Below are positions 33,017 to 44,385 of a stretch of 64,000 nucleotides of DNA, piece by piece. Numbering within the stretch: the stretch's first letter is position 1; every line of letters begins with the position of its first letter. The stretch covers positions 620,001-684,000 of the forward strand of contig NZ_JAMQOP010000001.1 in assembly GCF_031624495.1 (NCBI RefSeq), written 5' to 3'. The translations under genes were made by a program, and so were the position numbers. This DNA comes from Halogeometricum sp. S1BR25-6. GTDB taxonomy: Archaea; Halobacteriota; Halobacteria; Halobacteriales; Haloferacaceae. Under the pieces are notes generated by a model. It was not told the DNA's origin and did no database searches. It was given only the letters and a program-made list of their open reading frames with translations.

Positions 33017-33988
33017 CTATATGTCTTTTAAACTCGCATCATAGTCTTCTTCATAGGGATATGTAATATTGATCTCTGGCATTCTCTCTCTGAGGAAATC
33101 CATAACAGAATTCCAGATTCTAATCTTCACTCCTGAAACCGGCGGTGCACTCCTGAAGGCGTTAATTCTCTTCCCAGACCTATTCATCTCTGTCAAAACC
33201 CCATGCCCATCAACCAACTTTTCAGAATATGTCGTTGTCCCGACGATATCTCTGTAATTAGCAGTCACATCAACAATTAGAGGAGGCTGACCCGGGAGTT
33301 TCTTTCTATCAACAATCTCTGTCAGACCAAATATGGTACCGGTTTCTACCGGGAGAGATTCAGAGCCACCCTTTCCTTCTTTCTCGTAGTAATCCATCAG
33401 ATATTCATATGTATCTTCATTTATTATTCCACTATCTACCAATGCTTCTTGGCTATGGTCTCCGCTTCGCCGGATGTATTCTTGGATTGTCGTGTCACTG
33501 AGTTCGGTAAAGAAACGGGGTTCAACAACGATTGAATCTCCTGAATCAGTAGTAAACTTCTGATTTGGGGGAAGTGACTGTTGAAAATGGAGTATATATT
33601 GATACCGTTCGCCTATAGAGTCAAACCCACCGACATCCGGATAGACATCTACCTTTATACTAATATCCCGTGCAACTCCAAGACCTCTATTCGCAATAAT
33701 CAACTCCATAGAATCTTCAGCCCATATCTGCTTTATATCCAACTTTGGAGCATAGGCGGCTTGAGTTGCCTCTGTTTGTTTCTCCGTCTTGCTGAGCAGT
33801 TTGTGCGTTGATTGAGCATACCATATCGTGATAACAACTAGCGTAGCACTGGATAGTACACTGGCAAATTGGAGTGTAAGCCCTTTCTCTATATACGTCT
33901 GGTATAAGACGTATGATAGGAATGTGATCAGGATAATTGAAGCCGCTAACACCACGTAATAAGATAGTCCCCGGTGTCCATCGTTCAT
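33017..33988 (-). CDS. AT-rich membrane protein of unknown function
   Basis: The 323-residue protein has two N-terminal membrane helices (YYVVLAASIILITFLSYVLY, FASVLSSATLVVITIWYA). An Ig/stand-like soluble domain follows (YAPKLDIKQIWAEDSMELII, ANRGLGVARDISIKVDVYP) and then a long variable C-terminus. The N-terminal layout parallels the island protein at 12185. Codons are AT-rich while both neighbours are strongly GC-rich, so it is a recent single-gene acquisition outside the main island. No flanking repeats were seen. Function unknown. Confidence 0.65.
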   Translation of the reverse strand: MNDGHRGLSYYVVLAASIILITFLSYVLYQTYIEKGLTLQFASVLSSATLVVITIWYAQSTHKLLSKTEKQTEATQAAYAPKLDIKQIWAEDSMELIIANRGLGVARDISIKVDVYPDVGGFDSIGERYQYILHFQQSLPPNQKFTTDSGDSIVVEPRFFTELSDTTIQEYIRRSGDHSQEALVDSGIINEDTYEYLMDYYEKEGKGGSESLPVETGTIFGLTEIVDRKKLPGQPPLIVDVTANYRDIVGTTTYSEKLVDGHGVLTEMNRSGKRINAFRSAPPVSGVKIRIWNSVMDFLRERMPEINITYPYEEDYDASLKDI

Positions 33989-34048
33989 CTCAAATTCTAA
34001 TTCACTGACGGATCTGTTAGCAGTTGCTGTATCTTACTATAACGTAAG

Positions 34049-35275
34049 TCACTCCACGGCTTCGTACGGGACCACGGCGACGCCTTCGCCGGCCGAGAGC
34101 GCTTCCCGGGTCAGGACGACGCCGTCGGCTAAGGCGACGCGCGTGCTCGACGCGACGCGCCCCGGCGCGAACCGCTCCTCGTACAGCGAGAGCGACGAGG
34201 CGGCGTGTCCGAGGGGGGTCGCCGTCGGCGGGTCCGTCGACCCCGCCTCGTCGTCCAACGTCACCGGAACCGCGTACTCCATCTCCGTGCCCTCGTCCCG
34301 TTCGGGGAGCGTCACCCGCGCGGCGGACGTCGCCTCGACGGTCGACAGTCGCTCGCGCCCCGCGAAGTACGGTCGGAGCACCAGCGTCGCCGCCGCGTGG
34401 GCGGCCATCGGTTTCCCCGGCAGGGCGAACACGGGCGTCCCCGCCACCGTCGCCGCGGCGACCGGTCGGCCAGGTCTGAGCGCGACGCCGCGAAACAGCA
34501 TCTCGTGCTCGGCGAGCACCCCGACGACGTGGTCCGCGTGTCCGACGCTCGTGCCGCCGGTCGTCAGGACCGCATCGTGCCCTGCGGCGGCCTCCCCGAT
34601 TGCTCTCCGAACGGCCGCTTTCTCGTCGGGGACGGCGTCGAGAATCTCCGCGCGGTGCCCCCACCGGCCGACGAGACCGACGAGCATCTCCGAGTCGCGG
34701 TCCGGTTGCCGCCCCTCGCGAATCTCCGTCCCGGTGGCGAGGACGCCCACGTTCAGGGGCCGGTACGCCGTCACCCTGTCGACGCCCACGTCCCGGAGGA
34801 GCGCCGCGTGTCGCGGTTCGACGGTCTCGCCCGCCGAGAGCAGGCGCTCGCCGGCGGCGGCCGTTGCGCCCGCGGGGTAGACGTGGGTTCCGGGCGACAG
34901 CGAGGGGCCGGATAGCCGTCCGTCCTCGACGGTCGCCTCCTCGCGCATCAGCACCGCGTCCGCCTCCGGGGGGAGCGGGGCGCCCGTGGCGATTTCGACG
35001 GCCTCGCCTGCCCGTATCGACGGCGGGTCGTCCTCGGGGAACACCCTGCCGACGACGGTCAGGGGGTAGTCGTCGTCGGCCGCGAGGGCGAACCCGTCCA
35101 TCGTCGCCCGGTCGTACGCGGGCACGTCGTATCCGGCGGCGACCGGTTCGGCCAGCGTCCGACCGGCGGCCGCGACCAGTTCGACCCGCTCGGTCGGCGC
35201 GTCGGGCCGCGCGGCGCGCAGTTCGAGCAGTCGGTCCGCGGCGACCGACCGCCGGAGCGGTCCGGGGGCGTTCAT
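34049..35275 (-). CDS. moeA: Molybdopterin molybdenumtransferase
   Basis: The 408-residue enzyme inserts Mo into adenylylated molybdopterin. Visible: the N-terminal MoeA region (AAAGRTLAEPVAAGYDVPAY, DRATMDGFAL), the domain with GEAVEIATGAPLPPEADAVL, and the MoaB-like domain (VGVLATGTEI, LTTGGTSVGHADHV, FALPGKPMAA). A TATA-bearing AT-rich gap separates it from the divergent molybdenum-hydroxylase operon, so cofactor maturation and enzyme genes are adjacent. The ATG at 35275 drops a basic N-terminal extension. Length is normal. Confidence 0.95.
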   Translation of the reverse strand: MNAPGPLRRSVAADRLLELRAARPDAPTERVELVAAAGRTLAEPVAAGYDVPAYDRATMDGFALAADDDYPLTVVGRVFPEDDPPSIRAGEAVEIATGAPLPPEADAVLMREEATVEDGRLSGPSLSPGTHVYPAGATAAAGERLLSAGETVEPRHAALLRDVGVDRVTAYRPLNVGVLATGTEIREGRQPDRDSEMLVGLVGRWGHRAEILDAVPDEKAAVRRAIGEAAAGHDAVLTTGGTSVGHADHVVGVLAEHEMLFRGVALRPGRPVAAATVAGTPVFALPGKPMAAHAAATLVLRPYFAGRERLSTVEATSAARVTLPERDEGTEMEYAVPVTLDDEAGSTDPPTATPLGHAASSLSLYEERFAPGRVASSTRVALADGVVLTREALSAGEGVAVVPYEAVE

Positions 35276-35360
35276 CGTCCCCTCCGCGTCCGGCCGGGCG
35301 CGCTTCGTCCGGGTCGTCGCTCGCTCGCGTCGCCGCCGCGTCGCCGGATTTTGGATTCCA

Positions 35361-35402
35361 TATGACCTTATATAATCATAAGTGCAAACCATTATTAATA
35401 CA
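35361..35402. promoter_or_regulatory. Divergent promoter region, moeA and coxG
   Basis: An AT-rich block in GC-rich DNA contains CTTATATAATCATAAG (35364-35379, nearly palindromic) and CCATTATTAATACAC (35388-35402). It provides TATA boxes for both the minus-strand moeA and the plus-strand hydroxylase operon. The near-palindrome could also bind a shared regulator. Confidence 0.5.
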
Positions 35403-35453
35403 CGGTCGAACCGTTTCTGTGGACTATGATGACACGTGCCAAGAGGTGGCGAT

Positions 35454-36101
35454 ATGGAGTTTAGCGGGACGTTCGAACTCGACGGCTCGTCCGTCGAGGA
35501 GGTGTGGCTCGCCCTCTCGGACCCCGTCCTGGTCGAGGAGTCGCTCCCCGGCTGTCAGTTCTTGGTCGAAGTCGACGACGCGGACCCCGATTTCGGCGCC
35601 CTCCGCGAGGAGACGGCCGACCGGGACGTCGAACTGACCGGCGACCCAGAGGTCATCGCCGAGCGAGCGTTCGAGGAGGGGAACCACTACGCCGCCCTGA
35701 TGCAGATAAGCGTCGGCCCCGTGAACCCGACGTTCGAGACGGTCGTCACCATCGACGACCGCGACTACCCGGAGATGTCCGCCGTCGGCGAGGGCTCCTC
35801 CAGCAACAGTTCCTTCGAGATGTCCTCCGGGATGACGCTCTCGGAAACCGAGGACGGCACCGCAGTCGACTGGGAGACGGAGGCGGACGTGTTCGGCAAG
35901 GTGGCGCAGATGGGCCAACGGGTCGTCAACCCCGTGGCCAACCGCGTCGTCAAGCGCTTCTTCTCGTCGGTGGAGGACAAACTCGACGAACAGCGACTCT
36001 CGGACGCCGATGTCGAGGGCGACGGGGCGGAGTCGGACGGAACGGACGGCGACCGCGGACTCGTCGACCGGGTGCTCGGTCGGTCGAGCGACTCAGACTA
36101 A
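35454..36101 (+). CDS. coxG: CoxG-like SRPBCC protein
   Basis: The 215-residue protein has the CoxG/SRPBCC fold: MEFSGTFELDGSSVEEVWLA, LSDPVLVEESLPGCQFLVEV, then VVNPVANRVVKRFFSSVEDKL. In CO dehydrogenase systems CoxG anchors the mature enzyme to the membrane. The C-terminal 40 residues are acidic and replace the usual hydrophobic anchor, so this one may be soluble. The ATG at 35454 fits the family start. First gene of the hydroxylase operon, 2 bases before the small subunit. Confidence 0.85.
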   Translation: MEFSGTFELDGSSVEEVWLALSDPVLVEESLPGCQFLVEVDDADPDFGALREETADRDVELTGDPEVIAERAFEEGNHYAALMQISVGPVNPTFETVVTIDDRDYPEMSAVGEGSSSNSSFEMSSGMTLSETEDGTAVDWETEADVFGKVAQMGQRVVNPVANRVVKRFFSSVEDKLDEQRLSDADVEGDGAESDGTDGDRGLVDRVLGRSSDSD

Positions 36102-36103
36102 TC

Positions 36104-36705
36104 ATGGCAGAACACGACATCACGCTGACGGTCAACGGAACGGAACACGAACTCGAGGTCGAATCGCGGACGCTGCTCGTCCACGCCCTGCGGGACGAAC
36201 TCGGCTACACCGGCGCGAACGTCGGCTGTGAGACCAGCACGTGCGGCGCGTGCACGGTCCACCTCGACGGCGACGCGGTCAAGTCCTGCACGCTCCTCGC
36301 GGTACAGGCCGACGGTGCGTCGGTCGACACGGTGGAAGGACTCGCCGAGGGCGGCGATTTCCACCCCATCCAGACGGGCTTCCAACAGGAGCACGGCCTC
36401 CAGTGCGGCTACTGCACGCCGGGGATGATGATGACGGCGACGGACCTCCTCGAAGAGAACCCCGACCCCTCCCGCGAGGAGATTCGGGAGGGCCTCGAAG
36501 GCAACCTCTGTCGCTGCACGGGCTATCAGAACATCGTCAACGCCGTCGAGAACGCGGCCGAGACGATGGGGTCGGGCGCCGTCGCCGACGGCGGTTCCGT
36601 CGAAGAACACGCGGACGGCGACGCCGGGTGCGCGTCCGGGTCGAGTCCGGGCGCGGAGACGGCCGACTCCTGCGACGTGCGCTGGCCGGACGAGGGTGAG
36701 CGCAG

Positions 36706-36709
<4 letters not shown>
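36104..36709 (+). CDS. coxS: Mo-hydroxylase iron-sulfur (small) subunit
   Basis: The 201-residue subunit carries both [2Fe-2S] sites of the xanthine-oxidase family: the plant-ferredoxin site [15 protein letters not shown]...SC and the helical site [10 protein letters not shown] ... [10 protein letters not shown]. It passes electrons from the Mo centre to FAD. A C-terminal extension of about 45 residues ([20 protein letters not shown]) is acidic and has two extra Cys. It overlaps the large-subunit gene by ATGA. Confidence 0.94.
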
Positions 36710-39173
<2,464 letters not shown>

Positions 39174-39174
<1 letters not shown>

Positions 39175-40064
39175 TGTTCCCCGACGAATTCGACTACTAC
39201 GAGGCCGAGTCGGTCTCGGAGGCGGTCGACCTGCTCGAGGAGCACGCGATGGCGGAGACCGAACTGCTGGCGGGCGGGCACAGCCTGCTCCCGGCGATGA
39301 AGACGGGGCTGTCCAGCCCTGACGTCCTGATAGACATCAGCGGTATCGAGGAGTTGCGCGGCGTCTCCGCCGAGGGCGACACGCTCACCGTCGGCGCGAT
39401 GACGCGCTACAGCGAGGTGCTCGACGCGGACGACGCCCGCGAGCACGCGCCGGCGCTGACGGCGGCCATCGAGCAGTTGGGCGACCGGCAGGTCCGAAAT
39501 AGAGGAACGGTCGGCGGCAACCTCTCGCACGCCGACCCGGCGTCGGATCTGCCGGGGCCGGCGCTCGTCTCGGACGCGACGCTCGTCGTCCACGGCCCGG
39601 ACGGCGAGCGCTCCGTGCCCGCCGAGGAGTTCTTCTTCGGCATGTACGCGACGGATCTCGGCCCCAGCGAACTGCTGGTGCGCGTGGAACTGCCGTCGGC
39701 AGACGGCGCCGTCGGGACGTACGCCAAGAAGCCGAGTCCGTCGTCGGGCTACCCGATGGTGGGCGTCTCGGCGCTCGTCGCGACGGACGGCGACGCCGTC
39801 TCCTCGGTCAAGGTGGCCGCCAACGGCGTGATGGACCACGGCGTCCGACTCGAACCGGTCGAGGACGCCCTGACGGGTGAGACGCTCGACGACGACGCCA
39901 TCGAGGCGGCCGCGAGTCGCGCCGCGGACGACTTGGACGAGGCGATGATGATGGACGACCTGCAGGCGTCGGCGGCGTTCCGCGCGCAACTGCTGGAGGT
40001 GTACACGAAGCGGGCGCTACAGGACGCGAGCGAACGCGTTTCGGCTCCCGCCGCGGCCGACTGA
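39174..40064 (+). CDS. coxM: Mo-hydroxylase FAD-binding (medium) subunit
   Basis: The 296-residue protein is a vanillyl-alcohol-oxidase-type FAD subunit. FAD motifs: LLAGGHSLLPAMKTGLSSPD and RNRGTVGGNLSHADPASDLP. The C-terminal CODH-type domain contains SGYPMVGVSALVATDGD. It takes electrons from the Fe-S subunit and hands them to an acceptor. It follows the large subunit with a 1-base overlap, completing the heterotrimer in S-L-M order. Confidence 0.93.
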
Positions 40065-40266
40065 ACGAACATCCGGACCCGGTCCCAGACTCGGACCGTC
40101 GCGGGCGAAAACGGGGACGCCCCCCCGAATCGCTCGCGGCCGCCGCGACGACTCACCTCTCGCGGGGAGCGCCGCCGCGGCCCGGACCCGACGCGAAGTA
40201 CGCAAGAATCGGCGACCCGACGAACGACTACGACGCCACGACCATGACCACCCACCCACCGACGAG

Positions 40267-41310
40267 ATGACCGACCGACCGACGACGGCGTTCGCCGACG
40301 TGACCGAGGCGGAGATACGCGCGGCGTTCGAGGCGGAGGACTACGTCGCCGAGGACGACATCGTCACGACGGTGCTGTTGGCGCTCCGCCTCGGCAAGCC
40401 CCTCCTCGTCGAGGGCGAACCCGGCGCGGGGAAGACGGAACTCGCCAAGGTGCTGGCCGCGCGCTTCGGCTCCGAACTGGTCAGACTCCAGTGCTACGAG
40501 GGGTTGACGGCCGAACACGCCCTCTACGAGTGGAACTACGCGAAGCAGTTACTCGCGGTCCAGTCCGGGGGCGCCGGACCGGGCGGGGGAGGGAACGCCG
40601 CCACCGACGCCGACCTCGGACCCGGACCCGACGCCGACCCGCGAGACCCGTCCGTCTTCACCGAGGAGTACCTGCTCGAACGCCCCCTGCTGCGGGCGCT
40701 TCGTTCCGACGCCGACCGACCGCCGGTGCTCCTCGTCGACGAGATAGACCGCGCGGACGACGAGTTCGAGGCGCTGCTCCTCGAAGTCCTCTCGGACTTT
40801 CAGGTGTCGGTGCCGGAACTCGGCACCGTCCGGGCGGCGCGCCCGCCCGTCGTCGTCGTCACCTCGAACCGCACCCGAGCGCTGAGCGACGCGCTCAAGC
40901 GGCGCTGTCTGTACCTGCACGTCGCGCCGCCGTCGTTCGAGAAGGAGACGACCATCCTCGAACGGAAGGTGCCCGAACTGGACGGACTGGTGGCGAGCGA
41001 ACTCGCGGCGATGGCCGCGCGACTCCGCGAGGAACCGCTCCGGAAACCGCCGGGGGCGGCCGAGACCATCGACTGGGCGCGGGCCGTCGCCGCCCTCCGA
41101 GACGGTGGCGGCGGGGGAGACGCCGGCGGGGTCGGTGCCGATATCGCCGACAGCGCCGCCGAGGACGGCGCCGACGAGGAACTGTCGCCCGAGACGGTTC
41201 GCAACACGCTCGGCTGTCTGCTGAAGGAGGTCGAGGACGTCGAACGGGTGGACGACCGCCTGCTGGAGGAACTGCTGGCGGCGGCCGAACGAGCGAGGTC
41301 GGAGGCGTGA
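40267..41310 (+). CDS. MoxR-family AAA ATPase (CoxD-like)
   Basis: The 347-residue protein has Walker A LVEGEPGAGKTELAKVLA, Walker B VLLVDEIDRADDEFE and sensor VVVVTSNRTRALSDALKRRC. In Mo-hydroxylase operons this ATPase (CoxD) works with a VWA protein (CoxE) to assemble the active site, for example sulfuration. Low-complexity insertions (AGPGGGGNAATDADLGPGPD) are halophile additions. It overlaps the VWA gene by GTGA and follows the FAD subunit by 200 bases of GC-rich gap. Confidence 0.92.
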   Translation: MTDRPTTAFADVTEAEIRAAFEAEDYVAEDDIVTTVLLALRLGKPLLVEGEPGAGKTELAKVLAARFGSELVRLQCYEGLTAEHALYEWNYAKQLLAVQSGGAGPGGGGNAATDADLGPGPDADPRDPSVFTEEYLLERPLLRALRSDADRPPVLLVDEIDRADDEFEALLLEVLSDFQVSVPELGTVRAARPPVVVVTSNRTRALSDALKRRCLYLHVAPPSFEKETTILERKVPELDGLVASELAAMAARLREEPLRKPPGAAETIDWARAVAALRDGGGGGDAGGVGADIADSAAEDGADEELSPETVRNTLGCLLKEVEDVERVDDRLLEELLAAAERARSEA

Positions 41311-42710
41311 CCCGACCCGACGGCGGCCCCCGCGCCGACGCGAACGGACGACTCGAAGACGCGGTGGCCGACCACCTCCGAGTCGAACTCGTCCGGTTCG
41401 TCAGGGCGCTCCGCCGGGCGGGCGCGTCCGTCCCGGCGAACGCGGCGACGACGGCCGGCCGCTCGCTGGCCGTCGTCGGCCTCGGGGACCGAGACCGGGT
41501 CCGCTCGGCGCTCCGGGCGGGCCTCCTCGCCGACCGCGCGGACTTCGAGACGTTCGACCGACTGTTCGCGGAGTTCTGGCGGCGACTCGCGGCCGGCCCG
41601 GGCGACGGCGACTCCCCGCTCGACGACGTGGACGGGGCGCTCGCGCCGTTCGCCGACCCGGCCGACGAGGCGGAGGAGTCCGACGACGCTACGGACGGCG
41701 ACGACGGCGGCGAGACGGACGGCGACTCCGCCCGTTCGCTGGCCGAGTCGTTCGCTGCGGCCGTGACCGACGAGAGCCCCGACGGCGGCGACGAAGACGA
41801 GGAGGCGGCGGCGCGGTACAGCCCCACCGGCGCGGCCGAGGCCGTCGACGGTGGCTTCCCCCTCGACTCTGCCGACCTCGACGATACCTTCGCCGCGTTG
41901 ACGCGTGCGCTGGCCGACGTGCGGGGGCGACGGTTCGGACCCGGCGACGACGACCCTGACGTCCGCCGCGCGCTCAGAACCAGCGCCGCCACCGGCGGCG
42001 CCGTCCTCTCGATACCCCAGCGGGAGCGGCGGCGAACGGCCGTCAGGGCGCTGTTCGTCGTCGACGTGAGCCGGTCGGTGCTGGACGCCGTCGACCGGGG
42101 GTTCCTCGTCGACTTCCTCCGGCGCGCCCGCGCGGCGTGGGATGACAGCCGGGTGTTCTTCTTCGACGAGGACGTTCGGGAGGTGACCGACGCGGTGGAC
42201 GCCCACACCGCCGCGGCGGCGCTGGACGCCCTCGACGCGGCGGAAGCGAGGTGGGGCGGCGGCACGCGCATCGGCGACTCGCTCGCGCGCCTGCGCGAGA
42301 CCGCTCCCGAGGCCGTCGACCGCCACACCGTCGTCTTCGTCGTCAGCGACGGGTTGGAGATGGGCGACGTGGCGGGCCTCGAACGCGAACTGTCGTGGCT
42401 GCGCCGGCGCGCCGACCGGGTGCTGTGGCTGAATCCGCTGGCGACGGCGGCGGAGTACGAACCGACCGCGCGGGGGATGGCCGCCGCCCTCCCTTTCGTC
42501 GACGGCCTGTTCGCGTTCGCCGGCGAACGCGACGTGCGCGAGATGGCCCGACAATTGTGTCGGCAGGGCGCGGGCGGCCGCGTCGGCTACGAGTTCGACC
42601 CAAGGCGGACGGCGGCGGCGACGGAGGGGACGGCGGCGACGGACGCGAACGGACGACCGACCGCGCGGTCGACGCGCGAGACACGCGGAACGAGGACGAA
42701 CGACCCATGA
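41307..42710 (+). CDS. VWA-domain protein (CoxE-like)
   Basis: The 467-residue protein starts at a GTG overlapping the MoxR stop. The N-terminal half is helical with an acidic disordered segment (about residues 125-170). The C-terminal von Willebrand A domain has the MIDAS motif VVDVSRSVLDAV, then GGGTRIGDSLARL and VVFVVSDGLEMGD. CoxE-type proteins partner MoxR ATPases in Mo-enzyme maturation. It overlaps the XdhC gene by ATGA. Confidence 0.9.
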   Translation: MTRPDGGPRADANGRLEDAVADHLRVELVRFVRALRRAGASVPANAATTAGRSLAVVGLGDRDRVRSALRAGLLADRADFETFDRLFAEFWRRLAAGPGDGDSPLDDVDGALAPFADPADEAEESDDATDGDDGGETDGDSARSLAESFAAAVTDESPDGGDEDEEAAARYSPTGAAEAVDGGFPLDSADLDDTFAALTRALADVRGRRFGPGDDDPDVRRALRTSAATGGAVLSIPQRERRRTAVRALFVVDVSRSVLDAVDRGFLVDFLRRARAAWDDSRVFFFDEDVREVTDAVDAHTAAAALDALDAAEARWGGGTRIGDSLARLRETAPEAVDRHTVVFVVSDGLEMGDVAGLERELSWLRRRADRVLWLNPLATAAEYEPTARGMAAALPFVDGLFAFAGERDVREMARQLCRQGAGGRVGYEFDPRRTAAATEGTAATDANGRPTARSTRETRGTRTNDP

Positions 42711-43885
42711 GCACGACCGACTGGAGCCTCCCGGAGACCGACGTTTTCGACCAGATACGCGCAGCGCTCGACGACGACGCGGACGCCGTCCTGGCGACCG
42801 TCATCGACGTCGAGGGGAGCGCCTACCGCAGGCCGGGCGCGAAGATGATACTCAGACCCGACGGCAGCGGCGCGGGCAGCATCACCGCCGGCTGTCTGGA
42901 GGACGAGGTGCGCGCCCTCGCGGCCGACGTGCTGGCCGACGGCGACCCGCGCGTGGAGACGTGGGACCTCACCGGCGAGGACGACGTGTGGGGTCTCGGC
43001 GTCGGCTGCAACGGCGTGATAACCGTCCTGCTGGAACCGCTCGGCGACTCCTACCGACCGGTCGTCGAGGCCCGACTCGGCGGTGACCCCATCGGCGTCG
43101 CCACCGCCGTCGGCGGCGAGGGCGGAACGAGCGCGGGGTCTCCCGCGTTCGGCGCCCGCGCGTACTACGACGGGGAGGGCTTCTCGGGCATCGCCGCCGG
43201 CGTCTTCTCGGACCCGGACGTCCTCGCCGAACTCGAACCCGCGATGGCGACGCTGTACGAGGGCGGAAAGGCCGAGACGGTCACCGTCGAGATGAACGGC
43301 GGGACCGTCGAGGTGTTTCTCGAGGGCGTCCGCCCGCCGCCGGAACTCGTCGTCTTCGGCTCCGGACCGGACGTCGCGCCCGTCGTGGAGTTGGCGAAAC
43401 TCGTCGACTTCCGCGTCACCGTCGTCTCCTTCCGCGGCGGGAAAGCGGGCGAGGAACGGTTCCCCCGCGCCGACGAGGTGGTCTCCTCGGCGCCCGCCGA
43501 CGTAGACACGGCGTGCGAGTGGGACGAGGACACCTACGCCGTCGTGATGACGCACAACTTCCTCGACGACCGTATCGCGCTCGAAGAACTGCTCGAAACG
43601 CCCGTGCCGTATATCGGGCTGATGGGCCCACACGACCGCTTCGAGGAGATGTGCGAGGAGTTAGCCGAGGACGGACGAACGCTCACCGAGGCCGAACGCG
43701 AGCGGATTCACACGCCCATCGGACTCAGCCTCGGCGGCGACTCGCCGTACCAAATCGGCTACAGCATCGTCGCCGAACTGCTGGCCGTCGCCAACGACCG
43801 GACGCCTCAGCACCTCAGTCGGCGCGCCGGCCCCATCCACGACCGGGTGGAGGTGGGGGCAGATCCGAGCGAATCACCGGAGTGA
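42707..43885 (+). CDS. XdhC/CoxI-family maturation protein
   Basis: The 392-residue protein has the XdhC N-terminal domain (LATVIDVEGSAYRRPGAKMI, GSGAGSITAGCLEDEV, with the conserved Cys) and a C-terminal Rossmann domain (ELVVFGSGPDVAPVVELAKL, then VVMTHNFLDDRIALEELLET, PYIGLMGPHDRFEEM and HTPIGLSLGGDSPYQIGYSI). XdhC loads sulfurated Mo cofactor into xanthine-dehydrogenase-type enzymes. It closes the operon and overlaps the VWA gene by 4 bases. Length is usual. Confidence 0.93.
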   Translation: MSTTDWSLPETDVFDQIRAALDDDADAVLATVIDVEGSAYRRPGAKMILRPDGSGAGSITAGCLEDEVRALAADVLADGDPRVETWDLTGEDDVWGLGVGCNGVITVLLEPLGDSYRPVVEARLGGDPIGVATAVGGEGGTSAGSPAFGARAYYDGEGFSGIAAGVFSDPDVLAELEPAMATLYEGGKAETVTVEMNGGTVEVFLEGVRPPPELVVFGSGPDVAPVVELAKLVDFRVTVVSFRGGKAGEERFPRADEVVSSAPADVDTACEWDEDTYAVVMTHNFLDDRIALEELLETPVPYIGLMGPHDRFEEMCEELAEDGRTLTEAERERIHTPIGLSLGGDSPYQIGYSIVAELLAVANDRTPQHLSRRAGPIHDRVEVGADPSESPE

Positions 43886-43899
43886 GTCGAACCCGACCG

Positions 43900-44325
43900 T
43901 CAGGGTTCGCCGGTGAACACCTTCGCCTCGCCGCTCTCCGTGAGGCCTATCTCGACGGACGTGTCGAGGTGGTTCCGACTGGAGTGGCCTTCGAGCATCC
44001 CGTACAGGTGTGCGTACAGTTCCGGGCGGCAGTAGGCCACCTTCACGCCGGCGTCGTCGCCGCGGGCGTACACCTCGTCGACGAGGGCGTCGAACGACGT
44101 GCCCGACGGGACGGTAAAGCGCACGGGCGCGCGGAGCGTTCGCACGAGTTCGAGCGTCCGGCGCGCCTTCTCGACGTTCGTCTCCGCGGCGCGTTCGACG
44201 GCGCTCACGTTCGCGTCCGTGGTCCCCAACCGCTCGGCCACCTCCTTCTGCGTGTGCCCCTTCTCGCGGAGTTCGAGCACCTCTCGCTGCCGGTCGGTCA
44301 GTATCGTCGCCTCGGTCGCCACCAT
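43900..44325 (-). CDS. Tfx-family DNA-binding regulator
   Basis: The 141-residue protein has the Tfx layout: N-terminal HTH ILTDRQREVLELREKGHTQK-EVAERLGTTDANVSAVERAA and a C-terminal domain ending EIGLTESGEAKVFTGEP. Tfx was described as a regulator of the molybdenum formylmethanofuran dehydrogenase operon in a methanogen. Here it sits divergent to a tungstate/molybdate transporter, and a perfect palindrome lies between them. Metal-dependent control of uptake is a sound inference. Confidence 0.88.
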   Translation of the reverse strand: MVATEATILTDRQREVLELREKGHTQKEVAERLGTTDANVSAVERAAETNVEKARRTLELVRTLRAPVRFTVPSGTSFDALVDEVYARGDDAGVKVAYCRPELYAHLYGMLEGHSSRNHLDTSVEIGLTESGEAKVFTGEP

Positions 44326-44330
44326 GGGGA

Positions 44331-44350
44331 CTCAAACAGAACCGTTTGAG
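44331..44350. promoter_or_regulatory. Palindromic operator candidate between Tfx and the Mo/W transporter
   Basis: CTCAAAC-AGAACC-GTTTGAG has perfect 7-bp arms and a 6-base spacer, ending 35 bases before the transporter ATG and starting 5 bases before the Tfx ATG. A TATA-like GTCTTATTG follows at 44354-44362. The site would cover the Tfx promoter/start and flank the transporter promoter, as expected for a divergent autoregulator. Confidence 0.6.
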
Positions 44351-44385
44351 ATAGTCTTATTGGTCGAACGACTCTCTTTGACCGC

